This document shows, piece after piece, positions 31,867 through 39,813 of a DNA stretch of 64,000 nt. The DNA is taken from contig CAYNTJ010000006.1 of assembly GCA_964400515.1 (NCBI GenBank), forward strand, positions 1-64,000, written 5' to 3'. The position numbers and the translations under genes are program-made. The notes under the pieces are model-generated. The model searched no databases and was not told the DNA's origin. It saw only the letters and a list, made by a program, of their open reading frames with translations. Origin of the DNA: JAAYHV01 sp964400515 (lineage in GTDB: Bacteria; Bacillota; Clostridia; Peptostreptococcales; Anaerovoracaceae). The first letter of the stretch is position 1. Every line of letters begins with the position of its first letter.

Positions 31867-32406
31867 ATGTCTTTTAAAGAAGAAACCGTAACGAGTGAAA
31901 TGATATATGAAGGTACTATTTTAAACTTAAGAAAAGATACGGTACGAGTTAAAAATGGCATATCATTCAGGGAAATAGTGGAACATAACGGTGGCTCTGT
32001 TATTGTTGCTATAACAGAGAATAATAAGATACTTATGGTTAAGCAATACAGAAAAACCTTTGAAAAGGAAATCTTTGAGTTACCTGCGGGGAAAATAGAT
32101 GGCGATGAAGACCCAAAGGATGCGGCATTAAGGGAGCTCAAAGAGGAAACGGGCTATACTGCCAAGAATATAAAATATTTGACAAGTATTTATCCCAGTG
32201 TGGGTTATACTAATGAGATACTATATATATATCTTTGTACAGACCTAATACCGGGAGAAACGGATTTTGATGAGAATGAAGATATTGATATTTATGAATA
32301 TGATATGGAGCTGTTAATTGGAATGATATTGGCGGGCAAGATACATGACGCTAAAACTATAATAGGGATACTTATTGCAAATGAAGTTTTAAAAGGAGAA
32401 ATATGA
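31867..32406 (+). CDS. nudF: Nudix hydrolase, ADP-ribose pyrophosphatase
   Basis: Hydrolyses ADP-ribose to AMP and ribose-5-phosphate. The Nudix box is complete: GKIDGDEDPKDAALRELKEE then TGY (near 77-100), preceded by the conserved VKQYR. After the box, YPSVGYTNEILYIYL is typical of the ADP-ribose subgroup. The 179-residue length is normal. In many Firmicutes this gene lies close to xerD, and here the two are 1 nt apart. The start was set at 31867 to avoid overlap with the ferredoxin. Confidence 0.93.
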   Translation: MSFKEETVTSEMIYEGTILNLRKDTVRVKNGISFREIVEHNGGSVIVAITENNKILMVKQYRKTFEKEIFELPAGKIDGDEDPKDAALRELKEETGYTAKNIKYLTSIYPSVGYTNEILYIYLCTDLIPGETDFDENEDIDIYEYDMELLIGMILAGKIHDAKTIIGILIANEVLKGEI

Positions 32407-32407
32407 C

Positions 32408-33289
32408 ATGAAGGATTTTCTGGAATACATAGAGAAAGTAGAAAAAAAAGCAGAAAATACAGTATTGGCATATAAAAGAGATATCGGAGCCTTCGAGGAA
32501 TTTTTAATGGAAAGGGGCGTTATCAATCTTTTAAGCTGCAATAACAGTGATGCAATAGCATATGTAATTTATCTGAAAAACGAAAACAAATCTAAGGCAA
32601 CAATAAACAGAAAAATTTCTTCAATAAGAGCATATTATGCCAACAAATTAAAGAATAAAGAGATTGATGAAAATCCCTTTGACAATGTTAAATCTGCAAA
32701 GTCTGATAAAAGGGAAATAGACTACTTATCCGTGGATGAGGTAAATGCTTTACTGGATTTGCCGGATAAAACCCTCAAGGGCCTTAGGGACAGGGCGTTG
32801 TTGGAAGTTATGTATGGAACCGGAGCCAGAGTTACTGAAATAAATAAAATAAAACACAAAGATGTGAATTTTAAAATGAATTTTATAACTTGCACCGATG
32901 GCCATGGTAACAGTCGAATAATACCCCTGGGTAGTTATGCCCATAAAGCTTTGGAAAAATATATAAGCGAAGGGTATTGTGCCATAAAAAGAACATTGGA
33001 GATAAAGCCCGAAGATTATTTATTCATTAATTTTGCCGGCAAGTCTTTAACTCGTCAGGGTGTTTGGAAAATAGTTAAAGAATACGGAAGCAGAATAGGA
33101 ATAGAGGACAGAATGACTCCGCAAATATTGAGAAATACCTTTGCTGTGCATATGCTGCAAAACGGTTCCGATCTTAAAACCCTTCAGGAATTGATGGGAT
33201 TTGATGACATTTCAGTGGGAATGGCTTATCTATCTGTAACCAACAACAGGGTTAAAGATGTATTTAACAGATCTCATCCAAGAGCTTAA
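32408..33289 (+). CDS. XerD-like tyrosine recombinase with altered catalytic residues
   Basis: A 293-residue protein with the SAM-like N-terminal core-binding domain (about 1-85) and the catalytic-fold domain (about 105-285). It aligns with XerD over its length, and linkage to nudF is the usual xerD setting. Retained catalytic residues are Arg141 (GTGARVTEI), Arg242 (QILRNTF) and Tyr274 (MAYLSV). Replaced residues are Lys to His166 (DGHGNSR), the HxxR His to Gln239 and the second His to Phe265 (LMGFDD). It may be a weak, regulated or non-catalytic DNA-binding version. Whether a canonical xerD exists elsewhere cannot be seen here. Confidence 0.85.
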   Translation: MKDFLEYIEKVEKKAENTVLAYKRDIGAFEEFLMERGVINLLSCNNSDAIAYVIYLKNENKSKATINRKISSIRAYYANKLKNKEIDENPFDNVKSAKSDKREIDYLSVDEVNALLDLPDKTLKGLRDRALLEVMYGTGARVTEINKIKHKDVNFKMNFITCTDGHGNSRIIPLGSYAHKALEKYISEGYCAIKRTLEIKPEDYLFINFAGKSLTRQGVWKIVKEYGSRIGIEDRMTPQILRNTFAVHMLQNGSDLKTLQELMGFDDISVGMAYLSVTNNRVKDVFNRSHPRA

Positions 33290-33297
33290 AAAAGGGC

Positions 33298-33326
33298 TTG
33301 ATTTTGATAGGTGCTTATGTTATACT
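33298..33326 (+). promoter_or_regulatory. rplS promoter
   Basis: TTGATT (33298-33303), 17-nt spacer, TATACT (33321-33326), directly after the XerD-like stop codon. It gives a leader of about 73 nt. Confidence 0.7.
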
Positions 33327-33332
33327 AACGTA

Positions 33333-33405
33333 GTTATTACGGGCGGTCCTCTGGGTACATTTGGAGAGAGTACCATGAACGTCTTGGAGGGAAGGAGGAA
33401 ACTAA
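33333..33405 (+). ncRNA. Candidate ribosomal protein L19 leader
   Basis: The GC-rich leader between the promoter and rplS contains GGTAC/GTACC (33354-33358 with 33374-33378) and GGTCCTC segments that can form short hairpins. A strong AGGGAAGGAGG site follows. Firmicutes are known to have an L19 leader motif for autoregulation. I cannot verify its consensus by eye, so this rests on position and structure potential. Confidence 0.45.
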
Positions 33406-33744
33406 ATGAACATATTAGATCAAGTAGTACAAGAATATCAAAAAAGCGATATCCCTGCATTTCATGTTGGAGACACTGTAAAGGTCCACATTAAAATTAA
33501 AGAAGGTGCCAGAGAAAGAATACAAATTTTCGAAGGCTTCGTTTTAAAAAGACAAAATGGTGGAATAGCAGAAACATTTACTGTAAGAAGAATAGCATCA
33601 GGAGTAGGAGTTGAAAAAACATTCCCGCTTCATTCACCCAAAATAGAAAAAATAGAAGTAGTGCGTCAAGGTAAGATAAGAAGAGCAAGACTTCACTATA
33701 TGAGAGGCAGAACAGGTAAAGCTGCTAAAATCAAAACAAAATAA
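33406..33744 (+). CDS. rplS: 50S ribosomal protein L19
   Basis: A component of the 50S subunit at the 30S-50S interface. Family blocks are FHVGDTVKVHIKIKEGARER, IQIFEGFVLKRQNGG, TFTVRRIASGVGVEKTFP and the C-terminal KIRRARLHYMRGRTGKAAKI. The 112-residue length is standard. It has its own promoter and a terminator directly after. The usual partners trmD and rimM are not in front of it. Confidence 0.98.
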   Translation: MNILDQVVQEYQKSDIPAFHVGDTVKVHIKIKEGARERIQIFEGFVLKRQNGGIAETFTVRRIASGVGVEKTFPLHSPKIEKIEVVRQGKIRRARLHYMRGRTGKAAKIKTK

Positions 33745-33747
33745 CTG

Positions 33748-33776
33748 TGTGGGGAGCCTTTGTTCCCCGCATTTTT
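33748..33776 (+). terminator. Terminator after rplS
   Basis: Stem TGTGGGGA/TCCCCGCA (33748-33755 with 33764-33771, one T-G pair) followed by T5. Confidence 0.85.
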
Positions 33777-33795
33777 ATATTGAAGGGAGGTTAAT

Positions 33796-34641
33796 ATGGA
33801 ACATATAAATTGGTATCCGGGTCATATGAAAAAGACCAGGGAATTAATAAAAGAAAATTTAAAGTTAGTGGACTTGGTAATTGAAGTAATAGACAGCAGA
33901 ATACCAATATCCAGCAGGAATCCCATTATTGACTCCTTGGTTTTAAATAAAGAAAGAATTATAATACTTAATAAAAGTGACTTATCCGATTCTGCGGAAA
34001 ATGACAGATGGAAAGTAAAGCTAAAAAATACAGGCAGCAGAGTAATTACAATGAATTGTATGACCGGTGCGAATCTTAATGCATTAAACAGAGAATTGGA
34101 AAGCCTTCAAAAGGAAAAAAATGCATTAAGAAAACTAAATAAGCCTTTGAGAATGATGATAGTGGGAGTGCCAAATGTGGGTAAGTCTTCCCTGATAAAC
34201 AGAATTACAGGGAAAAAAAGCACACAAACCGGTGACAGGCCGGGGGTTACAAAGGGAAAGCAGTGGTTGACACTTAAAAATGGAATGCAGCTTTTGGATA
34301 CACCGGGTATACTTTGGCCTAAATTCGAAGATCCGAGAGTTGGTTTAAATCTTGCCTTTTGTGGTAGTATTAAAGATGAGATACTTGATACTACGGATTT
34401 AGCTTATGAGCTGTTGAAAATTCTGGAAATAGAGTATTCGGATTTACTTATTAAGAGATATAAGGTGGATGAAATAACGGATGATACCTTATCAAATATG
34501 GATGCCATAGCTACAAAAAGAGGGTTTATATTGCCGGGTAAAAAAATAGACTATGAAAGACTTGGAAGAACTTTGTTGGATGAATTTAGAGCAGGCTTGA
34601 TTGGTAATATAACATTGGAAAAGGTGGATTTAATTGACTAG
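33796..34641 (+). CDS. rbgA: Ribosome biogenesis GTPase RbgA (YlqF)
   Basis: A circularly permuted GTPase for late 50S assembly. The G4 motif NKSD comes before G1 GVPNVGKSSLIN and G3 DTPG, the hallmark of the YlqF family. The N-terminus INWYPGHMKK is diagnostic. Length 281 residues is normal. The neighbours rplS and rnhB match the Bacillus order rplS-rbgA-rnhB. Its last 8 nt overlap the start of rnhB. Confidence 0.97.
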   Translation: MEHINWYPGHMKKTRELIKENLKLVDLVIEVIDSRIPISSRNPIIDSLVLNKERIIILNKSDLSDSAENDRWKVKLKNTGSRVITMNCMTGANLNALNRELESLQKEKNALRKLNKPLRMMIVGVPNVGKSSLINRITGKKSTQTGDRPGVTKGKQWLTLKNGMQLLDTPGILWPKFEDPRVGLNLAFCGSIKDEILDTTDLAYELLKILEIEYSDLLIKRYKVDEITDDTLSNMDAIATKRGFILPGKKIDYERLGRTLLDEFRAGLIGNITLEKVDLID

Positions 34642-35308
34642 GAAAGAAAAGCTGGAATTAAAGCTTAGGGAAATGTCATCAACTGAAAACGAATTATATA
34701 GAGATGGCATTGAATTTGTTGCAGGTGTGGATGAAGTGGGAAGGGGACCTTTGGCAGGGCCCGTATACGCTGCTTGCGTAGTGCTTCCGAAAAATTTTGA
34801 TGTGCTGGGGATTGATGATTCAAAAAAACTTTCCGAAAAGAAAAGAACAGAGCTTGATGCAATCATTAAAGAAAAAGCACTGGCCTATGGTATAGGGATT
34901 ATAGATAATGATATAATCGATGAAATTAATATCTTAAATGCCACAAAATTGGCTATGATGCACGCAATAGAAGATGCAAATGATGACTTAAGGGAAAAAA
35001 CAGGCAAAGGTATTGAACATATACTGATAGATGCATTAATACTAGAAGATGTAAATATAAAGCAGACAGGTATCATTAAAGGTGATTCAAAATCTGTGTC
35101 CATCGCAGCGGCTTCAATAGTTGCAAAAGTAGCAAGGGATGGCTATATGCTGGAGCAGAGTAGAATATATCCGTATTATGCCTTTGAATCAAACAAAGGT
35201 TACGGTACGAAAAAGCATTACGAGGGGATAGATGAACACGGACTTACACCAATTCATCGAAAAACGTTTTTAAGGAAGTATTTAAAGGAGAACGGACATG
35301 GAATTTAA
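34634..35308 (+). CDS. rnhB: Ribonuclease HII
   Basis: Cleaves RNA in RNA/DNA hybrids and removes misincorporated ribonucleotides. Catalytic DEVGRGPLAGPV carries the acidic pair; HILIDALI and the SIAAASIVAKVARD block are also present. The likely start is TTG at 34634, preceded by GGTGG with good spacing and overlapping rbgA; the first ATG (34673) would remove the N-terminal helix usual in the family. 224 residues. Confidence 0.95.
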   Translation: MTRKEKLELKLREMSSTENELYRDGIEFVAGVDEVGRGPLAGPVYAACVVLPKNFDVLGIDDSKKLSEKKRTELDAIIKEKALAYGIGIIDNDIIDEINILNATKLAMMHAIEDANDDLREKTGKGIEHILIDALILEDVNIKQTGIIKGDSKSVSIAAASIVAKVARDGYMLEQSRIYPYYAFESNKGYGTKKHYEGIDEHGLTPIHRKTFLRKYLKENGHGI

Positions 35309-36974
35309 AACAGATATTCAAATTGCACAAGAAAACATAATGGACAATATAATAGATATTGCCCAAAAGGCAGGAATTGATGAAAAATACCTGGAGCAAT
35401 ACGGTAAGTACAAAGCCAAGGTAGACTATCGAATGCTAAATGAACTAAAAGAAAAAGAGAATGGTAAAGTTGTATTGGTAACTGCCATATCTCCAACACC
35501 GGCAGGAGAAGGAAAGACCACCACTACTGTTGGGCTTACCGATGCCTTAAGCAGACTTGGAATAAAGGTAATGGCAGCATTAAGGGAGCCTTCTTTAGGA
35601 CCTGTGTTTGGTATCAAAGGGGGAGCAGCCGGAGGCGGCTATGCTCAGGTTGTGCCTATGGAGGATATAAACCTTCATTTTACCGGAGATATGCATGCTA
35701 TAGGGGTTGCAAATAATCTGATAGCTGCGATTTTAGATAACCATATACAGCAAGGTAATGCCTTGAACATAGACCCAAGAAATATTACATGGACCAGAGT
35801 TGTTGATATGAATGACAGACAGCTTAGATTTATAAATGACGGACTGGGGGGAAAACCAAACGGAACTCCAAGAGAAGATGGCTTTGAGATAACGGTTGCC
35901 AGTGAGATAATGGCTATTTTATGCTTGGCTAATGATATAAGTGATTTAAAGAGAAGAATAGGGAATATTATTATTGGTTATACATATGATGATGAACCTG
36001 TTACCGTGGGAGATTTAAAGGTACAAGGAGCTGTAACCGCACTACTAAAGGATGCATTAAAGCCTAATCTTGTTCAAACTTTGGAAAAAACTCCGGTACT
36101 TATACATGGAGGACCATTTGCTAATATTGCCCATGGATGTAATTCTGTTATGGCAACAAACTGTGCAAGAAAGCTTGCGGATGTTGTTGTTACGGAAGCC
36201 GGCTTCGCAGCTGATCTGGGGGCAGAAAAGTTTGTTGATATTAAATGCAGAAAATCAGGCATTAGACCATCTGCCGTTGTAGTAGTTGCAACAGTAAGAG
36301 CATTAAAATATCACGGTGGAGTTGATAAACACAACTTAGGAGAAGAAAATCTAAATGCACTAAAGGCCGGTATGCCTAATTTACTTCAGCATGTGGAAAA
36401 TGTAACTGAAAATTTTGGAATACCTGCAGTGGTTTCAATAAACAGGTTCCCTACAGATACCGAGGCAGAGCTTAAATTAGTAGAGGATGAATGCAACAAG
36501 CTTGGTGTTAATGTTGTGCTTAGTGAAGTTTGGGCAAAGGGAGGCGAAGGCGGAGAAGCCTTGGCTAAGGAAGTGCTTAAGTTAATCGAAATGAAGAACA
36601 ACTTTAAATTCATATATGATGATGATGATTCTATTAAAGACAAAATAGAAAAAATTGCCAAAACAATATATAGAGCCGATCATGTTGATTATGACTTCAA
36701 AGCAAAAAAAGAAATTAAAAAAATCGAGGAAATGGGATTTTCCGGTTTACCTATATGCATGGCTAAAACTCAATTCAGCTTTTCTGATGATAAGAACAAG
36801 CTTGGCGCTCCAAGGGGTTTCTTTATAACCATAAGGGAAGTAAAGGTGGATGCCGGTGCAGGATTCATTGTGGCCAAAACCGGTAATATAATGACTATGC
36901 CGGGGTTACCTAAGGTTCCGGCAGCAGAAAAAATTGATGTAAATGATGATGGTGTAATAACGGGATTGTTCTAA
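35298..36974 (+). CDS. fhs: Formate-tetrahydrofolate ligase
   Basis: Makes 10-formyl-THF from formate, THF and ATP; used in one-carbon and purine synthesis or, run in reverse, to gain ATP. Marks are the P-loop-like PTPAGEGKTTTTVGL, REPSLGPVFGIKGGAAGGGYAQVVPM (cited as the region near 100-125), FTGDMHAIG, GPFANIAHGCNS and the C-terminal TGNIMTMPGLPKVPAA. At 558 residues it is full length. It overlaps rnhB by 11 nt. FolD, the next enzyme of the pathway, is about 6.6 kb away. Confidence 0.98.
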   Translation: MEFKTDIQIAQENIMDNIIDIAQKAGIDEKYLEQYGKYKAKVDYRMLNELKEKENGKVVLVTAISPTPAGEGKTTTTVGLTDALSRLGIKVMAALREPSLGPVFGIKGGAAGGGYAQVVPMEDINLHFTGDMHAIGVANNLIAAILDNHIQQGNALNIDPRNITWTRVVDMNDRQLRFINDGLGGKPNGTPREDGFEITVASEIMAILCLANDISDLKRRIGNIIIGYTYDDEPVTVGDLKVQGAVTALLKDALKPNLVQTLEKTPVLIHGGPFANIAHGCNSVMATNCARKLADVVVTEAGFAADLGAEKFVDIKCRKSGIRPSAVVVVATVRALKYHGGVDKHNLGEENLNALKAGMPNLLQHVENVTENFGIPAVVSINRFPTDTEAELKLVEDECNKLGVNVVLSEVWAKGGEGGEALAKEVLKLIEMKNNFKFIYDDDDSIKDKIEKIAKTIYRADHVDYDFKAKKEIKKIEEMGFSGLPICMAKTQFSFSDDKNKLGAPRGFFITIREVKVDAGAGFIVAKTGNIMTMPGLPKVPAAEKIDVNDDGVITGLF

Positions 36975-36982
36975 AAGACTAT

Positions 36983-37011
36983 AAACGGCTTTCACTGAGA
37001 GCCGTTTTTTT
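36983..37011 (+). terminator. Terminator after fhs
   Basis: Stem AAACGGCT/AGCCGTTT (36983-36990 with 37000-37007) followed by more T. Confidence 0.88.
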
Positions 37012-37057
37012 ATTGACTGTAAAAATAAGGTCGTGTATATTTAAATTGGAGGTGGAT

Positions 37058-37675
37058 ATGGCTAAGAAATATTATTGTGTAAAAAAAGGAAGAAAACCAG
37101 GGATATATTATACTTGGGATGAATGTAAAAAAGAGGTGGAAGGATTTAACGGAGCCTTATACAAAGGCTTTAATGATTTGAATGAAGCAAATTCATATAT
37201 GGGCATCGAAGAGTTTGATGGCAATAACATTAAAGCTGTTATGAATAAATATGATGTGGAAGCTGTAGCATATGTGGATGGTAGTTATGACAATTTAAGT
37301 AAAAGATATTCTTATGGCTCGGTTATTTTTATTGGGGATGAAGAATATGAGATATCAGGCTACGGGGATGACGAAGGAATGGCAAGTATGAGAAATGTTG
37401 CAGGTGAAATAGAAAGTGCCATGAGGACGGTGGAATATTGCACAAAAAAAGGTATTAAAAGCATTTTGATTTACCATGACTATGAGGGAATCGGTAAATG
37501 GGCTGATAATAAATGGAAGACCAATTTAAAAGAGACAAAGGCTTACAAAGAATATATTGAAAAGGCCAGGGAAATGAATAACATAAGAATAATTTTTAAA
37601 CATATTAAAGGTCATTCGGGGAATAAATATAACGATATGGCAGATTGTCTTGCAAGGAGCGCTTTATCCAAATAA
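37058..37675 (+). CDS. rnhA: Ribonuclease HI with N-terminal hybrid-binding (viroplasmin-like) domain
   Basis: Degrades RNA of RNA/DNA hybrids. The N-terminal 45 residues (KKYYCVKKGRKPGIYYTWDE, then FNGALYKGFNDLNEA) are a caulimovirus-viroplasmin-like hybrid-binding domain. The RNase HI fold follows with the four acidic residues in AYVDGSYD, AGEIESAM, IYHDYEGIGKW and KYNDMADCLAR. The ATG at 37058 follows GGAGGTGG. It is independent of RNase HII at 34634, so the organism has both types. Confidence 0.94.
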   Translation: MAKKYYCVKKGRKPGIYYTWDECKKEVEGFNGALYKGFNDLNEANSYMGIEEFDGNNIKAVMNKYDVEAVAYVDGSYDNLSKRYSYGSVIFIGDEEYEISGYGDDEGMASMRNVAGEIESAMRTVEYCTKKGIKSILIYHDYEGIGKWADNKWKTNLKETKAYKEYIEKAREMNNIRIIFKHIKGHSGNKYNDMADCLARSALSK

Positions 37676-37703
37676 AGTTTTTTGTGAAAATAGTGTAGAA
37701 TTA

Positions 37704-37732
37704 TTGAAGGTTTCCAACAAATATGGTATACT
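37704..37732 (+). promoter_or_regulatory. opp operon promoter
   Basis: TTGAAG (37704-37709), 17-nt spacer, TATACT (37727-37732). The start would be near 37739, giving an 80-nt leader with a hairpin and a possible short upstream ORF. Confidence 0.7.
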
Positions 37733-37754
37733 AATAAAATCAATATGATTATTT

Positions 37755-37802
37755 ATGGCTGAATATATTGATGAATCAAACAAATTCTTGTTTGAAAACT
37801 AG
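37755..37802 (+). CDS. Possible 15-codon upstream ORF in the opp leader
   Basis: ATG GCT GAA TAT ATT ... TAG encodes MAEYIDESNKFLFEN. The 5' part (TTTATGGCTGAATATATTG, 37752-37770) nearly repeats the oppB start (TTTATGGCTAAATATATTG, 37817-37835). It has no Shine-Dalgarno site and its stop codon abuts the oppB AGGAGG. It may be a leader peptide or the relic of a small duplication. Confidence 0.3.
   Translation: MAEYIDESNKFLFEN
37776..37795 (+). repeat. Perfect hairpin in the opp leader
   Basis: TCAAACAA (37776-37783), loop ATTC, TTGTTTGA (37788-37795). It ends 7 nt before the oppB AGGAGG site, so it could modulate translation. Confidence 0.6.
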
Positions 37803-37819
37803 CAGGAGGAAAATATTTT

Positions 37820-38752
37820 ATGGCTAAATATATTGTAAAAAGATTTGCCCAAGCATTGTTACTTGTTGTTGTTGTGGCATGTCTTACTTTTTTGCTTATG
37901 AATCTTGTCCCCGGGGGGCCTTTTTTAAGTGAAAAATCTCCATCTCCGGAAGTTTTAGCTGCTATGGAAGCTAAGTACGGATTAGATCAACCGTTGCCGG
38001 TACAACTAAAGAATTATATAGTGCACATGTTCCAGGGCGATTTTGGAGTTTCCTTAAAAATGCAGAAGAATAGGCCGGTGATATTAATAATTGAAGAAAT
38101 GTTTCCCGTTTCGGCAAAAATAGGCCTTATAGCCTTGGCTATAGCGATAGCGGTGGGGATTCCGATAGGCTGTCTATCGGCATACTATAGGGGAACGAAG
38201 ATAGATAGTGGGCTAAGGGTCTTTATGACTCTGGGTATTTCTGTTCCCAGCTTTGTTATAGCAACACTACTATTACTCATATTTTGTGTAAAATTTCAAT
38301 GGTTACCATCCATAGGACTTGATAGTTGGAAAAATTATATATTGCCGTGTTTGGCCCTGTCCTTTTATCCGATGTGTTATACCGGCAGACTGGCAAGATC
38401 CAGTATGCTGGATGCAATAAACCAAGACTATATAAGAACAGCTAGGGCTAAAGGTGTTTCTACTAAAACAATAATATTCAAACATGCCCTTAGAAATGCT
38501 CTGATTCCCGTATTAACATACTTGGGACCTTTGACAGCATTTATTCTTACCGGCGGGTTCGTCGTGGAAACGGTATTTTCAATACCCGGATTGGGTAGAT
38601 ACTTTATTCAAAGTATCTTAGGCAGAGATTACCCAATAATTATGGCAACCACCATATTCTTGGCCGCTTTGGTAATATTTATGAATTTAGTTGTGGATAT
38701 ACTTTATAGAGTTGTTGACCCACGAATTGACATTACTAAGGGAGGAAACTAA
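37820..38752 (+). CDS. oppB: Oligopeptide ABC transporter permease OppB
   Basis: Inner-membrane permease for peptide uptake. A 310-residue protein with about six membrane segments, the typical N-terminus KYIVKRFAQALLLVVVVACL and the LVPGGPF motif. The cytoplasmic EAA loop (DYIRTARAKGVSTKTIIFKH, near 197-216) docks the ATPases. It pairs with OppC 2 nt downstream. AGGAGG precedes the start. Confidence 0.95.
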   Translation: MAKYIVKRFAQALLLVVVVACLTFLLMNLVPGGPFLSEKSPSPEVLAAMEAKYGLDQPLPVQLKNYIVHMFQGDFGVSLKMQKNRPVILIIEEMFPVSAKIGLIALAIAIAVGIPIGCLSAYYRGTKIDSGLRVFMTLGISVPSFVIATLLLLIFCVKFQWLPSIGLDSWKNYILPCLALSFYPMCYTGRLARSSMLDAINQDYIRTARAKGVSTKTIIFKHALRNALIPVLTYLGPLTAFILTGGFVVETVFSIPGLGRYFIQSILGRDYPIIMATTIFLAALVIFMNLVVDILYRVVDPRIDITKGGN

Positions 38753-38754
38753 GT

Positions 38755-39798
38755 ATGGTAAAGAATGGCAATAAGATATTTACTTTGCATCCTGATTACA
38801 GCAAACTCCCTGAAGGAATAACCTTTAATGAAGATGATTTTGTAAAGGCATCAGATGCAGATAAAGAAAACTATATAGAAAAAGCACCATCCATATCATA
38901 TTGGAAAGATGCATGGAGAAGATTAAAGCAAAATCGTGTTGCGATGATAGCGCTTTGGATACTGATAGCAATAGTACTCTTTGCATTTATAGGTCCTCTT
39001 TTCTTTGAAAACGATTTTTCAACTCAAGTAAGGGGTTCGGAAAATCTTGATCCCAGTTTACAGCACCCCTTCGGAACGGATAAGTTTGGTAGGGATTTGA
39101 TGCTAAGGACCATGTATGGTTCAAGAGTATCCTTAATAGTTGGAGTTTGTGCTTCATTTATAGTACTGGTAATAGGTACTATATACGGCTCTGTTTCAGG
39201 TTACTTGGGGGGGAGAGTAGATAGCATTTTAATGAGAATACTGGACTTAATTTACTCAATTCCTGATATTCTTGTTGTATTATTAATATCTACTGTTATT
39301 AAGGTCCCTTTAACGGATTGGGTAAATAACAGTGGTACTAAATTTGCCATCAGTATGTCAACCATAGGCCCAGGATTAATATCCATATTCATAGCATTTG
39401 GTCTGCTATATTGGGTTTCCATGGCGCGTATAATAAGAGGACAGGTTTTAATGCTCAAGCAAATGGAATATGTTACGGCGGCAAGAGCTTTAGGCGCTAG
39501 CAAGTCAAGGGTAATAAAAAGACATTTGTGGCCGAATTGTATTGGCCAAATAATTGTTACTACTTGTTTACAAATACCATCAGCTATATTTTTAGAATCC
39601 TTCTTATCTTTCTTAGCTATCGGTGTAAGTGCGCCTATGACAAGTTTGGGTGCTATGGCATCGGATGCTTTAAGCGGAATTTATTCATATCCTTACAGAC
39701 TTATTATTCCTTCAATAATATTAAGTTTGATGATATTAAGCTTAAATCTTTTTGGCGATGGACTGCGAGATGCTTTGGATCCGCGCTTAAAGAAATAG
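38755..39798 (+). CDS. oppC: Oligopeptide ABC transporter permease OppC
   Basis: The second permease of the importer. A 347-residue protein with a long cytoplasmic N-terminus (about 60 residues), then WRRLKQNRVAMIALWILIAI as first membrane segment. HPFGTDKFGRDLMLRTMYGSR marks the family (near 102-122), and the EAA loop is EYVTAARALGASKSRVIKRH. It is followed 15 nt later by oppD. Confidence 0.95.
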   Translation: MVKNGNKIFTLHPDYSKLPEGITFNEDDFVKASDADKENYIEKAPSISYWKDAWRRLKQNRVAMIALWILIAIVLFAFIGPLFFENDFSTQVRGSENLDPSLQHPFGTDKFGRDLMLRTMYGSRVSLIVGVCASFIVLVIGTIYGSVSGYLGGRVDSILMRILDLIYSIPDILVVLLISTVIKVPLTDWVNNSGTKFAISMSTIGPGLISIFIAFGLLYWVSMARIIRGQVLMLKQMEYVTAARALGASKSRVIKRHLWPNCIGQIIVTTCLQIPSAIFLESFLSFLAIGVSAPMTSLGAMASDALSGIYSYPYRLIIPSIILSLMILSLNLFGDGLRDALDPRLKK

Positions 39799-39813
39799 GA
39801 GGAGTGGTTGATT

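Noticed and set aside
33258..33494. 78-codon open frame overlapping the XerD-like end, rplS leader and rplS start
   Set aside because: It spans a promoter and a structured leader and overlaps two real genes in another frame; no family or ribosome binding site supports it.
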